Positions 46,119 through 57,689 of a stretch of DNA of 64,000 nucleotides are shown piece by piece. The translations under genes and the position numbers were made by a program. Position 1 is the first letter of the stretch, and each line of letters opens with the position of its first letter. The notes under the pieces were generated by a model, which saw only the letters and a program-made list of their open reading frames with translations, did no database searches and was not told where the DNA came from. This DNA comes from Polytrichum commune (Eukaryota; Streptophyta; Polytrichopsida; Polytrichales; Polytrichaceae), in the NCBI GenBank assembly GCA_950295325.1, contig OX485806.1, forward strand, positions 50,525,169 to 50,589,168, in the 5' to 3' direction.

Positions 46119-47019
46119 GTCGCGACCCTTGCTAGCCCCCTTGACAATCTTGCCAATTTTCATTTCTAGCAAAAGTTACGAGCGCCAACCTTTCGAATTC
46201 CGCCATGCTAATGGTTAGCTCCTCCTACCCCGGACCATATAGTTCATAGGAGGGAACCAACCCTCCTACTTTGCTTTTGGGACTCACCCCTTAATTAGTA
46301 ACCCATTCCTTGATGTGAGCTTCCATCCATGGAAGCCCAATCTTATGTTGATCATCGCGTTGCCGGAGCAACACTACAACAACCCGAAGCGTACTAGGCA
46401 ACTATGGCCTCACAATGGGCCAAAGCCCATGGAGGCCTTGCCGTTCGGCCTCGGGTGGGTGAGGCCACACCACCTCACCCATATAAGCCTCTAGGACTTT
46501 ACGCAAGGCCCCTACCCCACCGTCAACCAACCTCTTGTCTCTCTACCAAGAGTTGGGGCCAAGTGGACATTTTCCTTTAGCTGCTGGGCCTAGAACCCCC
46601 CCAGCAGCTTCAGACCATCATAACTTCCTTGTATGATGTCTGATCATAACAACCAACCACCCCATCTTCATCTACGCTTCACGTAGATGCCGATGGACTC
46701 CTCACTTGCCCCATTCGGGCAAGTCTTGAGGAAGTTATGCCTGTTTGAACCTTGGCAGTCCTGGGAATCCCTCCCAGGCACTGCTGTACCAGGGCGCTGT
46801 CCCGGGACAGCGCCCCACTCAAATGGCCATAACTCCTAGCTCACACCTCCGCATGAGATAATCTTGAGCATTCTAGAATCACCACGCCATGAGCTACGCA
46901 AAGCTTTTGGCCTTACCCTCATGCCTCCTAGTCTCCGTGGGTGGGAGGCGTTCCCAACGCCCGGGGCCCTCACCCACACTAGGATAACTTGGGCCCTCTC
47001 ACCAACGGCGCCACAAGTC
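46119..47019 (-). mobile_element. LTR-B, minus strand, truncated
   Basis: TGTCGCGACCC at 46119 to about 47019, where homology stops at GCGCCACAAGTC. The last ~110 bp (the LTR 5' end on the minus strand) is missing, replaced by copia coding sequence. No target duplication can be tested. Confidence 0.8.
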
Positions 47020-47681
47020 TCACACATAGTCGACCTGATTTGTCTTATTTGGTAGGTATAGTAAGCACATACATGCATGGCAAAATCCCAGAACTCTCAC
47101 TTGCAGGTTGTGAAACGTATCTTTAGATATGTAAGTGGCAATCGGGACTATGGTATCATGTTCAGAGAGACCAAAGCATGTTGATTGGATATGTAGATTT
47201 GGACTATGTAAGAGATGCAGAAAACGGTAGATCGACGACATGTATTGTATTTCAATTGGGCAATAGTCCGATCACATAGCACTCGAAAAGGCAACCAACA
47301 GATGCTCTTTCTAGTATTGAGGCTGAATATAGAGCCTTGTCTGATTCGGCAAGGGAAACAATATGGCTTATGTCACTGCTCAAGGATCTTGGTTTCAAGA
47401 AGCTTAATCCTGTGACGATATTTTGTGATAATGAAAGTAGTATCAAACTGGCATACAATCCGGTTTTCCATTCTAGGACGAAGCATATTACCACGCATTA
47501 TCACTTCGTTAGAGAGAAGGTGGAGAGCGGGGAAATTCAAGTACTACATGTGCCAACAACTGAGCAAACTGTCAATTTGTTGACTAAGCCACTTGGGAAG
47601 TTCTTATTTGAGAAATTTAAAGATGCTCTTCAGATTACAAGTACTAAAGACCAGGAACACTCATCTTCATTGAGAATCTAG
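47020..47681 (+). pseudogene. Ty1/copia RNase H, 3' end of pol
   Basis: Starts around VVKRIFRYVSGNRDYGIMF (one stop, then a frame change near 47280). From 47337 it is cleanly open: LSSIEAEYRALSDSARETI, CDNESSIKLAYNPVFHSRT, KHITTHYHFVREKVESGEI, VLHVPTTEQTVNLLTKPLG. These are the standard copia RNase H motifs (SSIEAEYRAL; D in FCDNESS; H in RTKHI..HYHF). The N-terminal reverse transcriptase is missing. Confidence 0.9.
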
Positions 47682-48290
47682 GGGAGGGATGTCTTGGACT
47701 TAGGGAGAGTGTTGATAAGTCCAAGCTATACTTAGCAACAAGGTAGATGGATCAAAAGTAGTTAGAAATAAATGCACTTGCATGTTGCTAGCATTACTGC
47801 CCAGTTAGTGCCTAAGTCATTGCCGAAATATTCTCCTGGCGGTCACTATAGCAGATCTTATATAAAACGCTTAATTATACTCTTTAATTATCTAATAAAG
47901 TTGTGCTCGTCGTATGATGAAGCTCAATTGTTGATAACTTCTTCAAGGTTGTGGGGCCTTGAAGCAAAAGGTACACAGGGTACCACTCGAATCCTCCCTC
48001 AATGTTCTGAACTGTTTATGTCCAAGGTACTCCAATTTATTGCCATGGATATTTTCTCACACTTACTGGCTTTCAGTTGTGATTTGGTGAGAGCTGCAAA
48101 TACTTATGTCCGGCTTCCACTTTGTGTAATATCCAACCATCATGGGCTCAATCATTATCTGCTATTCGCATTTGGCTAGCATTTTATTGAATTGACCTAT
48201 ATAGTCTTTGAAGTTGTAATAATATCTAGAATTGTCATGTTGTAAGCATCAAGAGGTTGACATGTTTGTAAACCACATGCCCGCCCGCGA
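47682..48290 (+). mobile_element. Copia polypurine tract and probable 3' LTR
   Basis: Just after the pol stop lie two candidate polypurine tracts: AGGGGAGGGA before TGTCTTGGAC (about 47690) and TTAGGGAGAG before TGTTGATAAG (about 47710). Either TG could start the LTR. Its 3' end is not certain; the segment with GTCATGTTGTAAGC near 48240 is a plausible terminal zone. Confidence 0.5.
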
Positions 48291-48514
48291 GCCCCCCGTG
48301 TTGCTCGCCTCCTCCCTCCACCTTCCTTTTCCGTGGGGCTAAACCATGGCCCATATTGCAGTTGTGCTTGGGCTCATGAAGTGCCCTAGTGACATGGGAG
48401 GTCCATATTATAGTACAGTTTTTTCAATTTTTGGCCATATAACTATGTTTAAATTTATGTGATGGCACTTGATGAGAGAGATAGAGAGAGAGACTAAAAT
48501 GGCATTTGTGATGA

Positions 48515-48704
48515 CATTTATCCGAAGAGGAGACCGAGTTTGCAAAGTGGGAGGGTTACGAGGCACTAGTCTTGAAGATGCGCCGACCGCTAGCAACACT
48601 TGCCAACTTTGATGGTGTGGAGGACATGTCATCAAATGGTGATGCCCAACTAGATGAAAATGATGGCCGTGAGGAGCATGGTGGGACTCGGGCGTGTTCC
48701 TAGT
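48515..48704 (+). pseudogene. Short coding-like fragment, unrecognised
   Basis: A frame of about 62 codons reading LSEEETEFAKWEGYEALVL and MRRPLATLANFDGVEDMSS, with an acidic end and a stop at 48704. Composition is protein-like and unlike the AT-rich flanks. It resembles the C-terminal tail of a transposase or a gag, but I cannot name it. Confidence 0.35.
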
Positions 48705-48906
48705 TGTTGTTGCTATGTTTTTTATTCAACATTAGTTTTAAACATTATTCCGATGCAAATGGCTAGTATCTAACTTCTAGATTAACAAAAAATGTTTTGA
48801 TATACAATATTACTCACAAGCAACGAGTGCCCGGGAAGTTTTTGGGCATAGACAATCAAGATCCTAGTGACTCTAAATCCAACAGGCTACATGTTGTCAT
48901 GGCTTG

Positions 48907-51744
48907 TGTGGTACTTTTGGGCCACCCCCTTTCGAGGGAGCCTAAAAGTATCACACAAGCCCTTCGGTGAAGGTGGCCTGCATTTGCAGGCGCCCAAGCC
49001 GAACCCGGATGATAGGTGTATAACGTGAGTAGTTAGATTTTTAAGGGAGATTAAATATGCGTCGTAGTACCTCCGGAGGTTAGGCCTTAGTTTTTTACTA
49101 GTGTGGCTTTAAACTCCACTAACCAATTTCATATCTAGTTCTAACCTTAACCTACAACCTATTCTACGCGCAGACGCACCAGCCTTGAAACCAAGGCAAT
49201 CCTAATTTGTGAATTGGGATGGTTCTGATACACCCAACCGGGTGTGACTCATACCACCCTAACTCAACGAACGGAATAACGACAATTTGATGGACCATTC
49301 AATTCTTCCTATTTCTTTATTTAGTTCTATTTAGTTTTCTAAGCGGGGGAACTTGGCCTAAGTCCCACCCTTCACACAAATTCCTTCTTAATTACTTATT
49401 TTTGTTTGCACGTCCTAACTTACTACATTAACATATTAGGCATCACCCCTTACCTCGGGTCTCTTGCCGACAAGGGTTTACGATTTATTTTGTATGTTTT
49501 GATTGTTAAATGTGTTTACACTGGATAGACCACGAAATGCAACTCAATGGGACCAGGGTGACGGGCGACCTGTAGGTTCAACCTGTTGCGCAATCTTCAT
49601 AAATTGGGGCCATTACTCCCAATCTATGGGGCCAACAACATAATAGTGGATTCGCGGGTCATTAACCCCACCTTTCCACCAACAACATTCAGAGTGGTCG
49701 TGTCGGTGATTAATCCGACTTACCACACACGAAACTTGCTAATAAATGAAGCTACTACCACAAAACATACCAAGGGCCCCGAAAACAATGGAATTGGGTA
49801 CTCCCTTGGCGGTCAAGTGGCAAGCCACTTGACCTTACGAGATAGGTGAGTGGGTTTAGAGATGCGTACCTTAGCCGTGCTCCCTCCAATCCTAAATGGA
49901 AGGCTTAAGGTTAGTTAATTTACCTCAATTTTCCTCGGTTGATTTGGGCTTGATGTAGGCCGAGCCGCTACCTCCTTCCTTGCTCCACTTTCCGAGCGTC
50001 GACCTTGCCTCCTTCTTTGTAACTAGTTTGGTAGTAAGCGTACCTTAGTTAACAATTAAAATATAAAGTGTTATTCTGCCCTGTAATTTAATCCTAAGCA
50101 TAATATTTATACTTAGTGCACCAAATTATCTTTCCAATGATCTAAAAATCACTCTAATCGGATAAGAAATGCAAAAGTTATGAGGGTTGGAAGTGTGAGG
50201 TCGATTCAACCGACCCTTCCAACCCACCTATCTACCTTCTAACTTCAAAAATTCATAGCACATTCCTTACTACTTGGATCTAGGCTTTCCTTATACCATT
50301 GGAAAGCTATGAACAAGCTCTAACTAGAAAAATTATGACATCAGCAGGTTAAGCTAATAGAAATTCAGCGGACTCCTTGTAACACAGCAGTCAATCAAGA
50401 AGGCTTAAACTATGTATCTCGCCTTCAACAATTCATATCTAATTCAAATCTTAGTCAAATCAAACGTTCTATATGACCCTGGAGAGATATTAAAAATATG
50501 TATTTGATAAAAATATGTGATTAGAAAGGTAAGCCGAAGTGAACCCAGCAGGTCCTCTGTAATGCAGCAGTCAACCAAAAGTTCTCAAACTATGTGTCCC
50601 ATCTTGCACAATTCATATCTAATTCAAATCATGCTCAAATCAAATGTTCTAAGCCATTTTGGAAAGCTACACAAAAGTTCTACTTGGGAAAAATATAATT
50701 TCTTGGAATTAAAATTCCTATTGGGCTCGCAGGTCTGATCCAGCAGCCGCTACCCACAAGACCACCCAGTTTTTCTACTCCATCTTTGAAAATCCATAAC
50801 TAATTGTCATCTCAACCAAATCACAAATGGGAAACGGCTATGGATAGCTATATAAAATCTCTCTAAGAGAAAAATGATAAGTATCTTGTTCTAGCTTTTG
50901 AACTAAGCCTTCAGGGCATTGGCAGATGAGGTCTATAATGCCTCTACTCAAAATTCTACCATCCAACCTACCTCTACAAAAGAAGGAATAATTTTGTTGG
51001 TGTGTTAATAAACACACAACCTAACTAGGAGAGAGGGAGTAGAGGAGGTTCTCAAGCCTTTCTTTTAGACCATTGAGAATACATGCTAAAGGATTTTTTC
51101 CTAACTACATTGAAGCAGGGCTTCGCCCAAAAACTAGAGAAAGAGAGAGAGCTACAAGGTGGAAGGAGGGGTTTTTAAACCCTCTCACAAAAGGGTTGGA
51201 CCCCTCCTCCACCGGATCCATTTTTCAAACCCTTTCCCAAAATTTTGGCTCGGGGTTTTTCCCGGTTGAGGTTGCCACCCTCTCGCCGAGGTGGCTCCGA
51301 CAAAAAACCTTTAGAAATCTTTCTAATTTTTCCGCCATCGAGTTGGCAAGGGGGCAAGTGGGCAAGTATCCCCCTTGCTCTCTTTCTTTTTTGTCTTCAA
51401 AATTCTTCACGCCGATTTTATCTTCTTACGTAAAACACCTCCAATAGTCTTGTGTGCCTCACACTAACTAATAAACTAACACTTGCTTAGCTAGCATCTA
51501 CTAACAATTGCTTAATAACTAGCATCTACTAATATTTGCTTAGCTAGTTGTTTTTACTAGCTAGCACATTTTTTCTACTTTGCTATCTTCTAGCACTACT
51601 TAGTTTCATTTTGACCTTCCTTCTTCTAGGCTAAATGCTAAATGAACTAATTTTTCCTAAATTCCCTATCAATTCTAACTTTTAATGCTAACATTCTAAC
51701 TAAAAGTGATCCCGCAGAGTGGTGGACCACTCAAAGGGTTCACA
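48907..51744 (-). mobile_element. Solo LTR-A, 2.84 kb, copy 2 (inverted)
   Basis: Reverse-oriented relative to copy 1: TGTGGTACTTTTGG...GGGTTCACA, flanked by GCTTG (48902-48906 and 51745-51749). Compared with copy 1 it lacks ~120 bp corresponding to about 27310-27440. High similarity elsewhere shows recent common ancestry of the two copies. Confidence 0.85.
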
Positions 51745-51749
51745 GCTTG

Positions 51750-53320
51750 GATTTGCCTTATTCATTTGAGGTATGTTCTAAAGATTCCTCTAAAATGATC
51801 TTTTATTTAAATGCAAGACACTTCGCATGAAGGCTTTAGTTGGAATGTCGGAGTTGTTAAATTCTATCACAATAAGTTGTTAAGTTTGTGACCACTATTT
51901 TAAGTTGATAAGAAACTTGTTGATGTTCTTGATCAAGACATGACCAATTTTTACCCAGTCAAGTGTTTGTTTATTCAATCTTATCAATTGTATGCAACAA
52001 GACTTCTGTTGAGGACAATGTCTTGGTCAATATTAATAAGCCGTTTTTTTGGTTTCAGGTACCATATTGTTGCATACATTGAAGTCACTGCTACCATATA
52101 CCAAGATGATAAGGTTTGTGTTGCTTTCGGGCATCGTTTAAAGCTTAAACATTGATGCATAGGGTGTCAAGATTTTTATTGCAAATAACACATGATTTGA
52201 TTATGACCCAGTGGTTTTTGTGTCCTAAATCTCCATGCACTTGCTCAAATACTCCATCATAGGGCCGCTTTACACTATGGTCAAGGGCCGTGACTATGAA
52301 ATTGTGAGGCCCCGTCAAACTTACCAGAAGGCCGTCCCATGATAATTGAAATTGAATTTTTCGTGGTCACTGGCCTTCAAGTGCAGTGTTAAGGTATACG
52401 TGACTGGGCTCAACCAAATGCTATTTCGTTACTATCCTAGTCATAAGAGCCCTTCTATGCATTCATTTATAATAATCAAGGGTTGTGAGATTCTAAAGTG
52501 GCATGGTCTCCCGGTTAGAGCCACCTTTTTGAGGTGGGCTCACCACAAAATCCGCTAGACCATGAAATTTTCCATTTGCATGCCATGTAGGACTCCATGT
52601 AGGTTTGTCATCCATTCGAATTTCCCTGTCCCTTAGGCCCTCAAGCTCTACTGATAGTGCCCCTTATTGGTACATAAAGTATGGATGTGTTAATTGAACA
52701 ATTTTGATTTGTATAATGGCAGCTTTTGATAGAGGTGGATCAATTAAGCAACATTCCCACAACATACATTCAGATAAAAGGCTCCAACAAGGAGGCAGTG
52801 GCAGCTGCAGGTCTAGCGCTCAATCTAGAGGGCAGTTACACTACTATGGTAGGAACCACTGTCACATTATTTACCCTTTTTTAAATTGTGAAATGTGGCT
52901 AAGAGAGGGTGTGTCATATCTTTATATTTTTAGGGTTTGACACTCTATTTGGTACATTATCTTTTGTTAAGGAGAAGAAGACAAAACAAAATCAACTTCC
53001 AACAAGAAAACTCTCATATAACATTGATGATCAACTTACTACTAAGTATGTACTTGCATCCAAGGGCACCCAAGTTGTGTACCAATAACATTAAGGTATT
53101 CAACCGAGTCTAGAAAGTTACTTGAAGAATGAGTTAATTTTAGATAGGTCCATTTCTAACACAATTAGCTAAAACTAGAAGTATGTGTCACTTAACTTAC
53201 TCTACTTTGTGTGACTAGCCATATATTGAGATCATACTGGGAACTGGTGGAGACACTAGAGGTGTGGAGGATCCACATGCAGCCCGGTTGCAGGAACTTG
53301 TGCAATATGTACAGGCTCAG
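51750..53320 (+). pseudogene. Spliced gene fragment, unrecognised
   Basis: Three exon-like blocks with consensus borders: 52059-52113 (TTTCAG/...AAG/GTTTGTG; YHIVAYIEVTATIYQDDK), 52714-52848 (GGCAG/...ATG/GTAGG; LIEVDQLSNIPTTYIQIKG, then EAVAAAGLALNLEGSY) and 53219-53320 (ACTAG/...CAG/GTAGGT; PYIEIILGTGGDTRGVEDP, then HAARLQELVQYVQAQ). The blocks read as ordinary cytosolic or nuclear protein, not transposon. No start or end was found and I cannot name the protein; a KH-like nucleic-acid-binding fragment is one thought. It could be a host gene eroded by the flanking insertions or a fragment captured by the neighbouring Helitron-type element. Confidence 0.4.
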
Positions 53321-54618
53321 GTAGGTATTTGAAACATATTAAACCCCTAAATGCTTTTAGCATGTTCATACCAATTGTGTTTTAGTTACTTCGTGTGGGT
53401 TTCAAGAAAAATAACCTTGCAAGACAACAAGCTATCACTACCTTACCAAAAAATCACATCACAATCTATATTCACGCTCTACAGTTTCAAAAAACCATAT
53501 GTATGAAAGGCCCAAATCTTTCTCCAAAATTATTTAGGGGTTAACCACCAGGTGCTTAGCTTATTACAAAGAATCACAAACCTGGAAGTGAAGTATGTTT
53601 AGGGTCAGGGGTTGAATGGTTAAGAATTAATACTTTTTCCAGGTGATGACAACTTTGCTTGTTTAATGTTTGTGAGTCTTACTCTTATTTGGCACACCAT
53701 GCAATATACTGTACGTTCAGGTCTGATTGGGTGAGTGTTTGCTTAAATTCAATTTCCATGTCATCTATGAAGAGGTTCCAACCAATCACATGATGGCATG
53801 TGGCATATTTTGACCAGAAACAATCAATTTACGCTTAATCTGACCCTCACATAGGGTAGATCTGCTAATTATTGCGACACCTTGCTTTATGCCTAACTAT
53901 TGATTGAATTGGAGCTTGACTGAATTGGAGTTCTGTACATGTGGTAAGGCAGTGGTGAGGGGTGCAGCAGCAAGGAAACGATTTGAGCACATCCTTAACA
54001 TTTTTCTTAATGGATATGTGAAGACAGTTTCAAAATGAGTCGGCCGTAACAACAACCTTTTGCTAAGTGCCTGAACTTTTTTTTTTGTTATAGCTGAATC
54101 AATGATTGCTAAATTAAATAATTGATCATTCTCTACAGCTTTGACTGGATAGAATAGAGTTGAATAGACAGTAGTTTATTTCGAACATTCATGAAAGGTT
54201 TTCACATAAATTATAAAAGTCAATGAAGGAGTTGGTATTCCTAAAGTCATGTTGTGCAACATTAATTGTTCCATGCAGTCATTAGACTTTGCTGACACCT
54301 GTACGCAGAGTTGGCTCCAAAGTGGGGACCTTATGTAGTATTGGCATGTTTACATATATTTAAGATGTAGAAGATAAGGCATGAAGGATAATATAATGGA
54401 GTTTTTTGGTTGCTTCATAGATGTTTATTCATTGTTAGCTTGCTGATAAGGATCTCATTAAGTGTTGGGTGCTTGATTAAATTCTCATTAATTATGTGGT
54501 GGCCGCAAGATAGTTAATTAATTGTTAAGCGGTAACCTAGGTTTTAACAAACGGAGGGATGACGGCTGATTAGGTTTTCATTGGATGATGTTCGTTTAAT
54601 TTGGATGATCAAAGTTTC
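53321..54618. other. No gene seen
   Basis: AT-rich DNA between the exon-like blocks and the small ORFs at 54.7 kb. I find no repeat boundaries or further exons in it. Confidence 0.3.
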
Positions 54619-54625
54619 TATATAT
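54619..54625 (+). promoter_or_regulatory. TATA-like box
   Basis: TATATAT within GTTTCTATATATGGAGG, 117 nt upstream of the ATG at 54742, a spacing suitable for a pol II promoter with a short leader. Confidence 0.4.
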
Positions 54626-54741
54626 GGAGGTGGTATGCATAGTTGCAGTATCACCTTCATATTTTATGATCTTGTGTATATTGCATCTTAGTTTTTAGTT
54701 TTTTAATTTTTATTGTAAGTGTTTTTTCCCCGTCCATAGTC

Positions 54742-55303
54742 ATGGCCACTACTAGCACCAGCAGACTTTCCAAGCTTGTCACATGTGTGACTGACATAGA
54801 TGAGAATTTCAGAGATGTTTGGTTTGAGGACAAGATTCTAAATAGATATGGTACTTTTGATTACATCCGTTCAGAAAATGCAAAGAGAGGGTCTGGTTCA
54901 AATCCTTTTTTTTTATTGCATTGTGATCTTATAGATCGAAAATGTTTAACCACAATCACGATGACAATAGTTAGATGATGTAATACATCATCACCAGGAT
55001 AACATTCGTGCCGGGGCATATGTCAGGACAGAAAGTTTCGGAGTCAAACGTAAACATGTAGGTGGATTTCAAAAGGGTGACATGCCTTTTACAATCTTAG
55101 TATTACAAAATACACATGTTGTGATTTTACCCTCGTTTGTACCCGAATTGCTTCCAATTTTTTATGCAAACACTTGTATAAGAAATTTCAAAAAAAGATC
55201 TCACGAAAGTTTTCAAATGGCTACGTTCAGTGCAATAGTGATTGGTGTGAGAGGTGACTATAAGAGTGACTATTTAGTAAGTAGAGTAAGGCTAGCCAAC
55301 TAG
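54742..55303 (+). CDS. Two small ORFs, unrecognised, possibly one spliced or shifted gene
   Basis: ORF 1 (54742-54978) starts in a good context (GTCATGGCC) and reads MATTSTSRLSKLVTCVTDI, then FRDVWFEDKILNRYGTFDY. A second frame (about 54970-55303) reads DNIRAGAYVRTESFGVKRK, FTILVLQNTHVVILPSFVP and SFQMATFSAIVIGVRGDYK. Both look like real protein, and the second frame runs into the minisatellite at 55267. No domain is recognised. They lie where the N-terminal gene of a Helentron-type element would be, but no Rep (HUH) motif is visible. Confidence 0.35.
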
Positions 55304-55562
55304 TTATTTAGTAAGTAGAGTAAGGGTAACCAACTAGTCATTTAGTAAGTACAGTAAGGGTAACCAACTAGTCATTTAGTAAGTACAGTAAGGCTAACCA
55401 ACTAGTTATTTAGTAAGTACAGTAAGGCTAACCAACTAGTTATATAATAAGTAGGCCTAACCACTGGGCGCACTTAGCCACTAGGCCTGACACCACCCTA
55501 AATCCGGCCTCCCCAAAAAAGACATGAGGCCCACGGCCCCACTCCGCCTTGGTGGCAAGCAT
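55267..55562 (+). repeat. Left inverted repeat with minisatellite
   Basis: Five to six ~37-bp units of the type TTAGTAAGTACAGTAAGG + CTAACCAACTAG, then a single-copy ~120-bp part (GGCCTAACCACTGGGCGC ... GCCTTGGTGGCAAGCA). The same two parts recur in reverse order and orientation at 63029-63392, so the Helentron-type remains lie between inverted copies. Confidence 0.85.
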
Positions 55563-55572
55563 AGTTTTCAAC

Positions 55573-56642
55573 GAAATATAACATATTTGTATATTGTTGG
55601 CGATTGTTTGTTTGACTCTATATCATATTTATTAAGGTATAAAGAAACATCTGCATCGTTAAGAACTAATTCAATGCAACATTTGGGGTGTGTGGGGTGA
55701 TTTTACTACTATCAAGTGGGTTTTAGATTACTTAAAAACCCCAATTAATGTTTGGAATGTACATAATGGTAGAATTTTATGTACGTTTCGTGTAAATTTC
55801 AATTCGGAAAAAACTCCCTATAGCATTTGATTTTTTTTTAAACAATTTAGAACCTATCGAGATAATTCCTGGATAAAAAACCATAAATGTCCCAACGGAA
55901 ACAAGACAAGGAGATATTATAGATTTAAGAAATGATTCTATTTCAAACCCTGATAATAATATTTATACAAAACATCCAAAAATAAATTATGAAAATTCAA
56001 ATTCAGAAGAATATATTGGTACAATACAGAATAAATTTTTAAAAAAATTAAAATGAAAATTTTCAAACATAAATCATAAAAACTATGTTGACGTAAACAA
56101 GGTTCAAAAAAATAATAACTTCCAACGAGTTACATCATATTGTAATAATATAGGTGATTGTTTATTTCACTCGATATCTTATTTATTACACCGTAAAGAA
56201 TCATCAACTATGTTAAGAATTAATACGATACATCATTTAAAAGAATATTCCTAAAGCTAAACAAACTCGTTGTAAGAAATTGACGAAATATTCTTTATAT
56301 AATTTACACAATGAAAGAATTTTGAGCGAGGACGATTACAGAACTATCTTCAAAAAATAATAAGAAAACTTGAAAAGAAACGTATGATGAATAAATTGAG
56401 GATATATTTGACAAAAATAAAAAATTTAACTATCAAATATCTGCATCAAATTAAAAAAAATATTGAAGAATGAGATTGTTTAGAAGAAATAGCAAATAAG
56501 ATTCAAATTGATAAGGACTTTAATATATGAAATAATGTAGAGGCCAATATAATAGAAGTTTATACATCAAATGAAATCATTGAAAAACATGATCTTGCTA
56601 TGGATATTCAGATCCAACCACGTGTCAGTCATATACCATGTC
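55573..56642 (+). pseudogene. OTU cysteine-protease region of a Helentron-type element, duplicated
   Basis: Two similar segments carry the OTU active-site start. At about 55600: IVGDCLFDSISYLLRYKET. At about 56140: NIGDCLFHSISYLLHRKES. Each has GDC with the catalytic Cys and is followed by LR.N(S/T)(M/I).HL. Between and after them the frame is interrupted by many stops in extremely AT-rich DNA. OTU domains are a known accessory of animal-type Helentrons and some Helitrons. Cut at 56643 by a solo LTR-B. Confidence 0.65.
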
Positions 56643-57638
56643 TGTCGCAACCCTTGCTAGCCCCTCTTGACCATCTTGCCAATTTTCATTTCCTAGCAAA
56701 GGTTACGAGCGCTAACACTTCGCATACCGCCATGCTAATGGTTAGCTCCTCTCACCCCGGACCTTATAGTTCATAGGAGGGGAACCAACCCTCCTACTTT
56801 GCTTTCGGGACTCACCCCTTCAATCGGTAACCAACCCCTTTAATCGGTAACCAATCCTTAGATGTGGACTTCCATCCATGGAAGTCCAATCTTATGTTGA
56901 TCATCGCGTTGCCGGAGCAACACTACAACAACCCGAACCATACTAGGCAACTATGGCCTCACATTAGGCCAATGCCAATGGAGGCCGTGCCGTTCGGCCT
57001 CGGGTGGGTGAGGCCAACCCACCTCACCCATATAAGCCTCTAGGACTCTATGCGGGGCCCTTACCCCACCGTCAACCAACCTCTTGTCTCTCTACCAGGA
57101 GTTGGGGCCAAGTGGACATTTTCCTTTAGCTGCTGGGCCTAGAACCCCCCCAGCAGCTTCAGACCATCATAACTTCCTTGTACGATGTCTGATCATAACA
57201 ACCAACCACTCCATCTTCATCTACGCTTCACGTAGATGCCGATGGACTCCTCACTTGCCCCATTCGGGCAAGTCTTGAGGAAGTTATGCCTGTTTGAACC
57301 TTGGCAGTCCCGGGAATCACTCCCAGGCACTGCTGTACCAGGGCGCTGTCCCGGGACAGCGCCCCACTCAAATGGCCATAACTCCTAGCTCACACCTCCG
57401 CTTGAGGTGATCTTGAGCATTCTAGAATCACCACGCCATGAGCTACGCATAGCTCATGGCCTTACCCTCATGCCTCCTAGTCTCCGTGGGTGGGAGGCGT
57501 TCCCAACGCCCGGGCCCTCACCCACACTAGGATCACTTGGGCCCTCTCACCAACGGCGCCACAAGTCCCGGGTGTCACTCCAGGGTCCCCCTTGTGCCCA
57601 TGGTGTTTCGGGCACTCCTCATGGAGAGGTGCGCGACA
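56643..57638 (-). mobile_element. Solo LTR-B inside the Helentron-type element
   Basis: 996 bp, TGTCGCAACCC...GTGCGCGACA, flanked by ATGTC on both sides (56638-56642 and 57639-57643). Nearly intact hairpins and high similarity to the copy at 6388 indicate a recent insertion. Confidence 0.92.
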
Positions 57639-57689
57639 ATGTCAAAATTCAAATCAACACAAATTTTGCGATATCGACTTAATGAAAAA

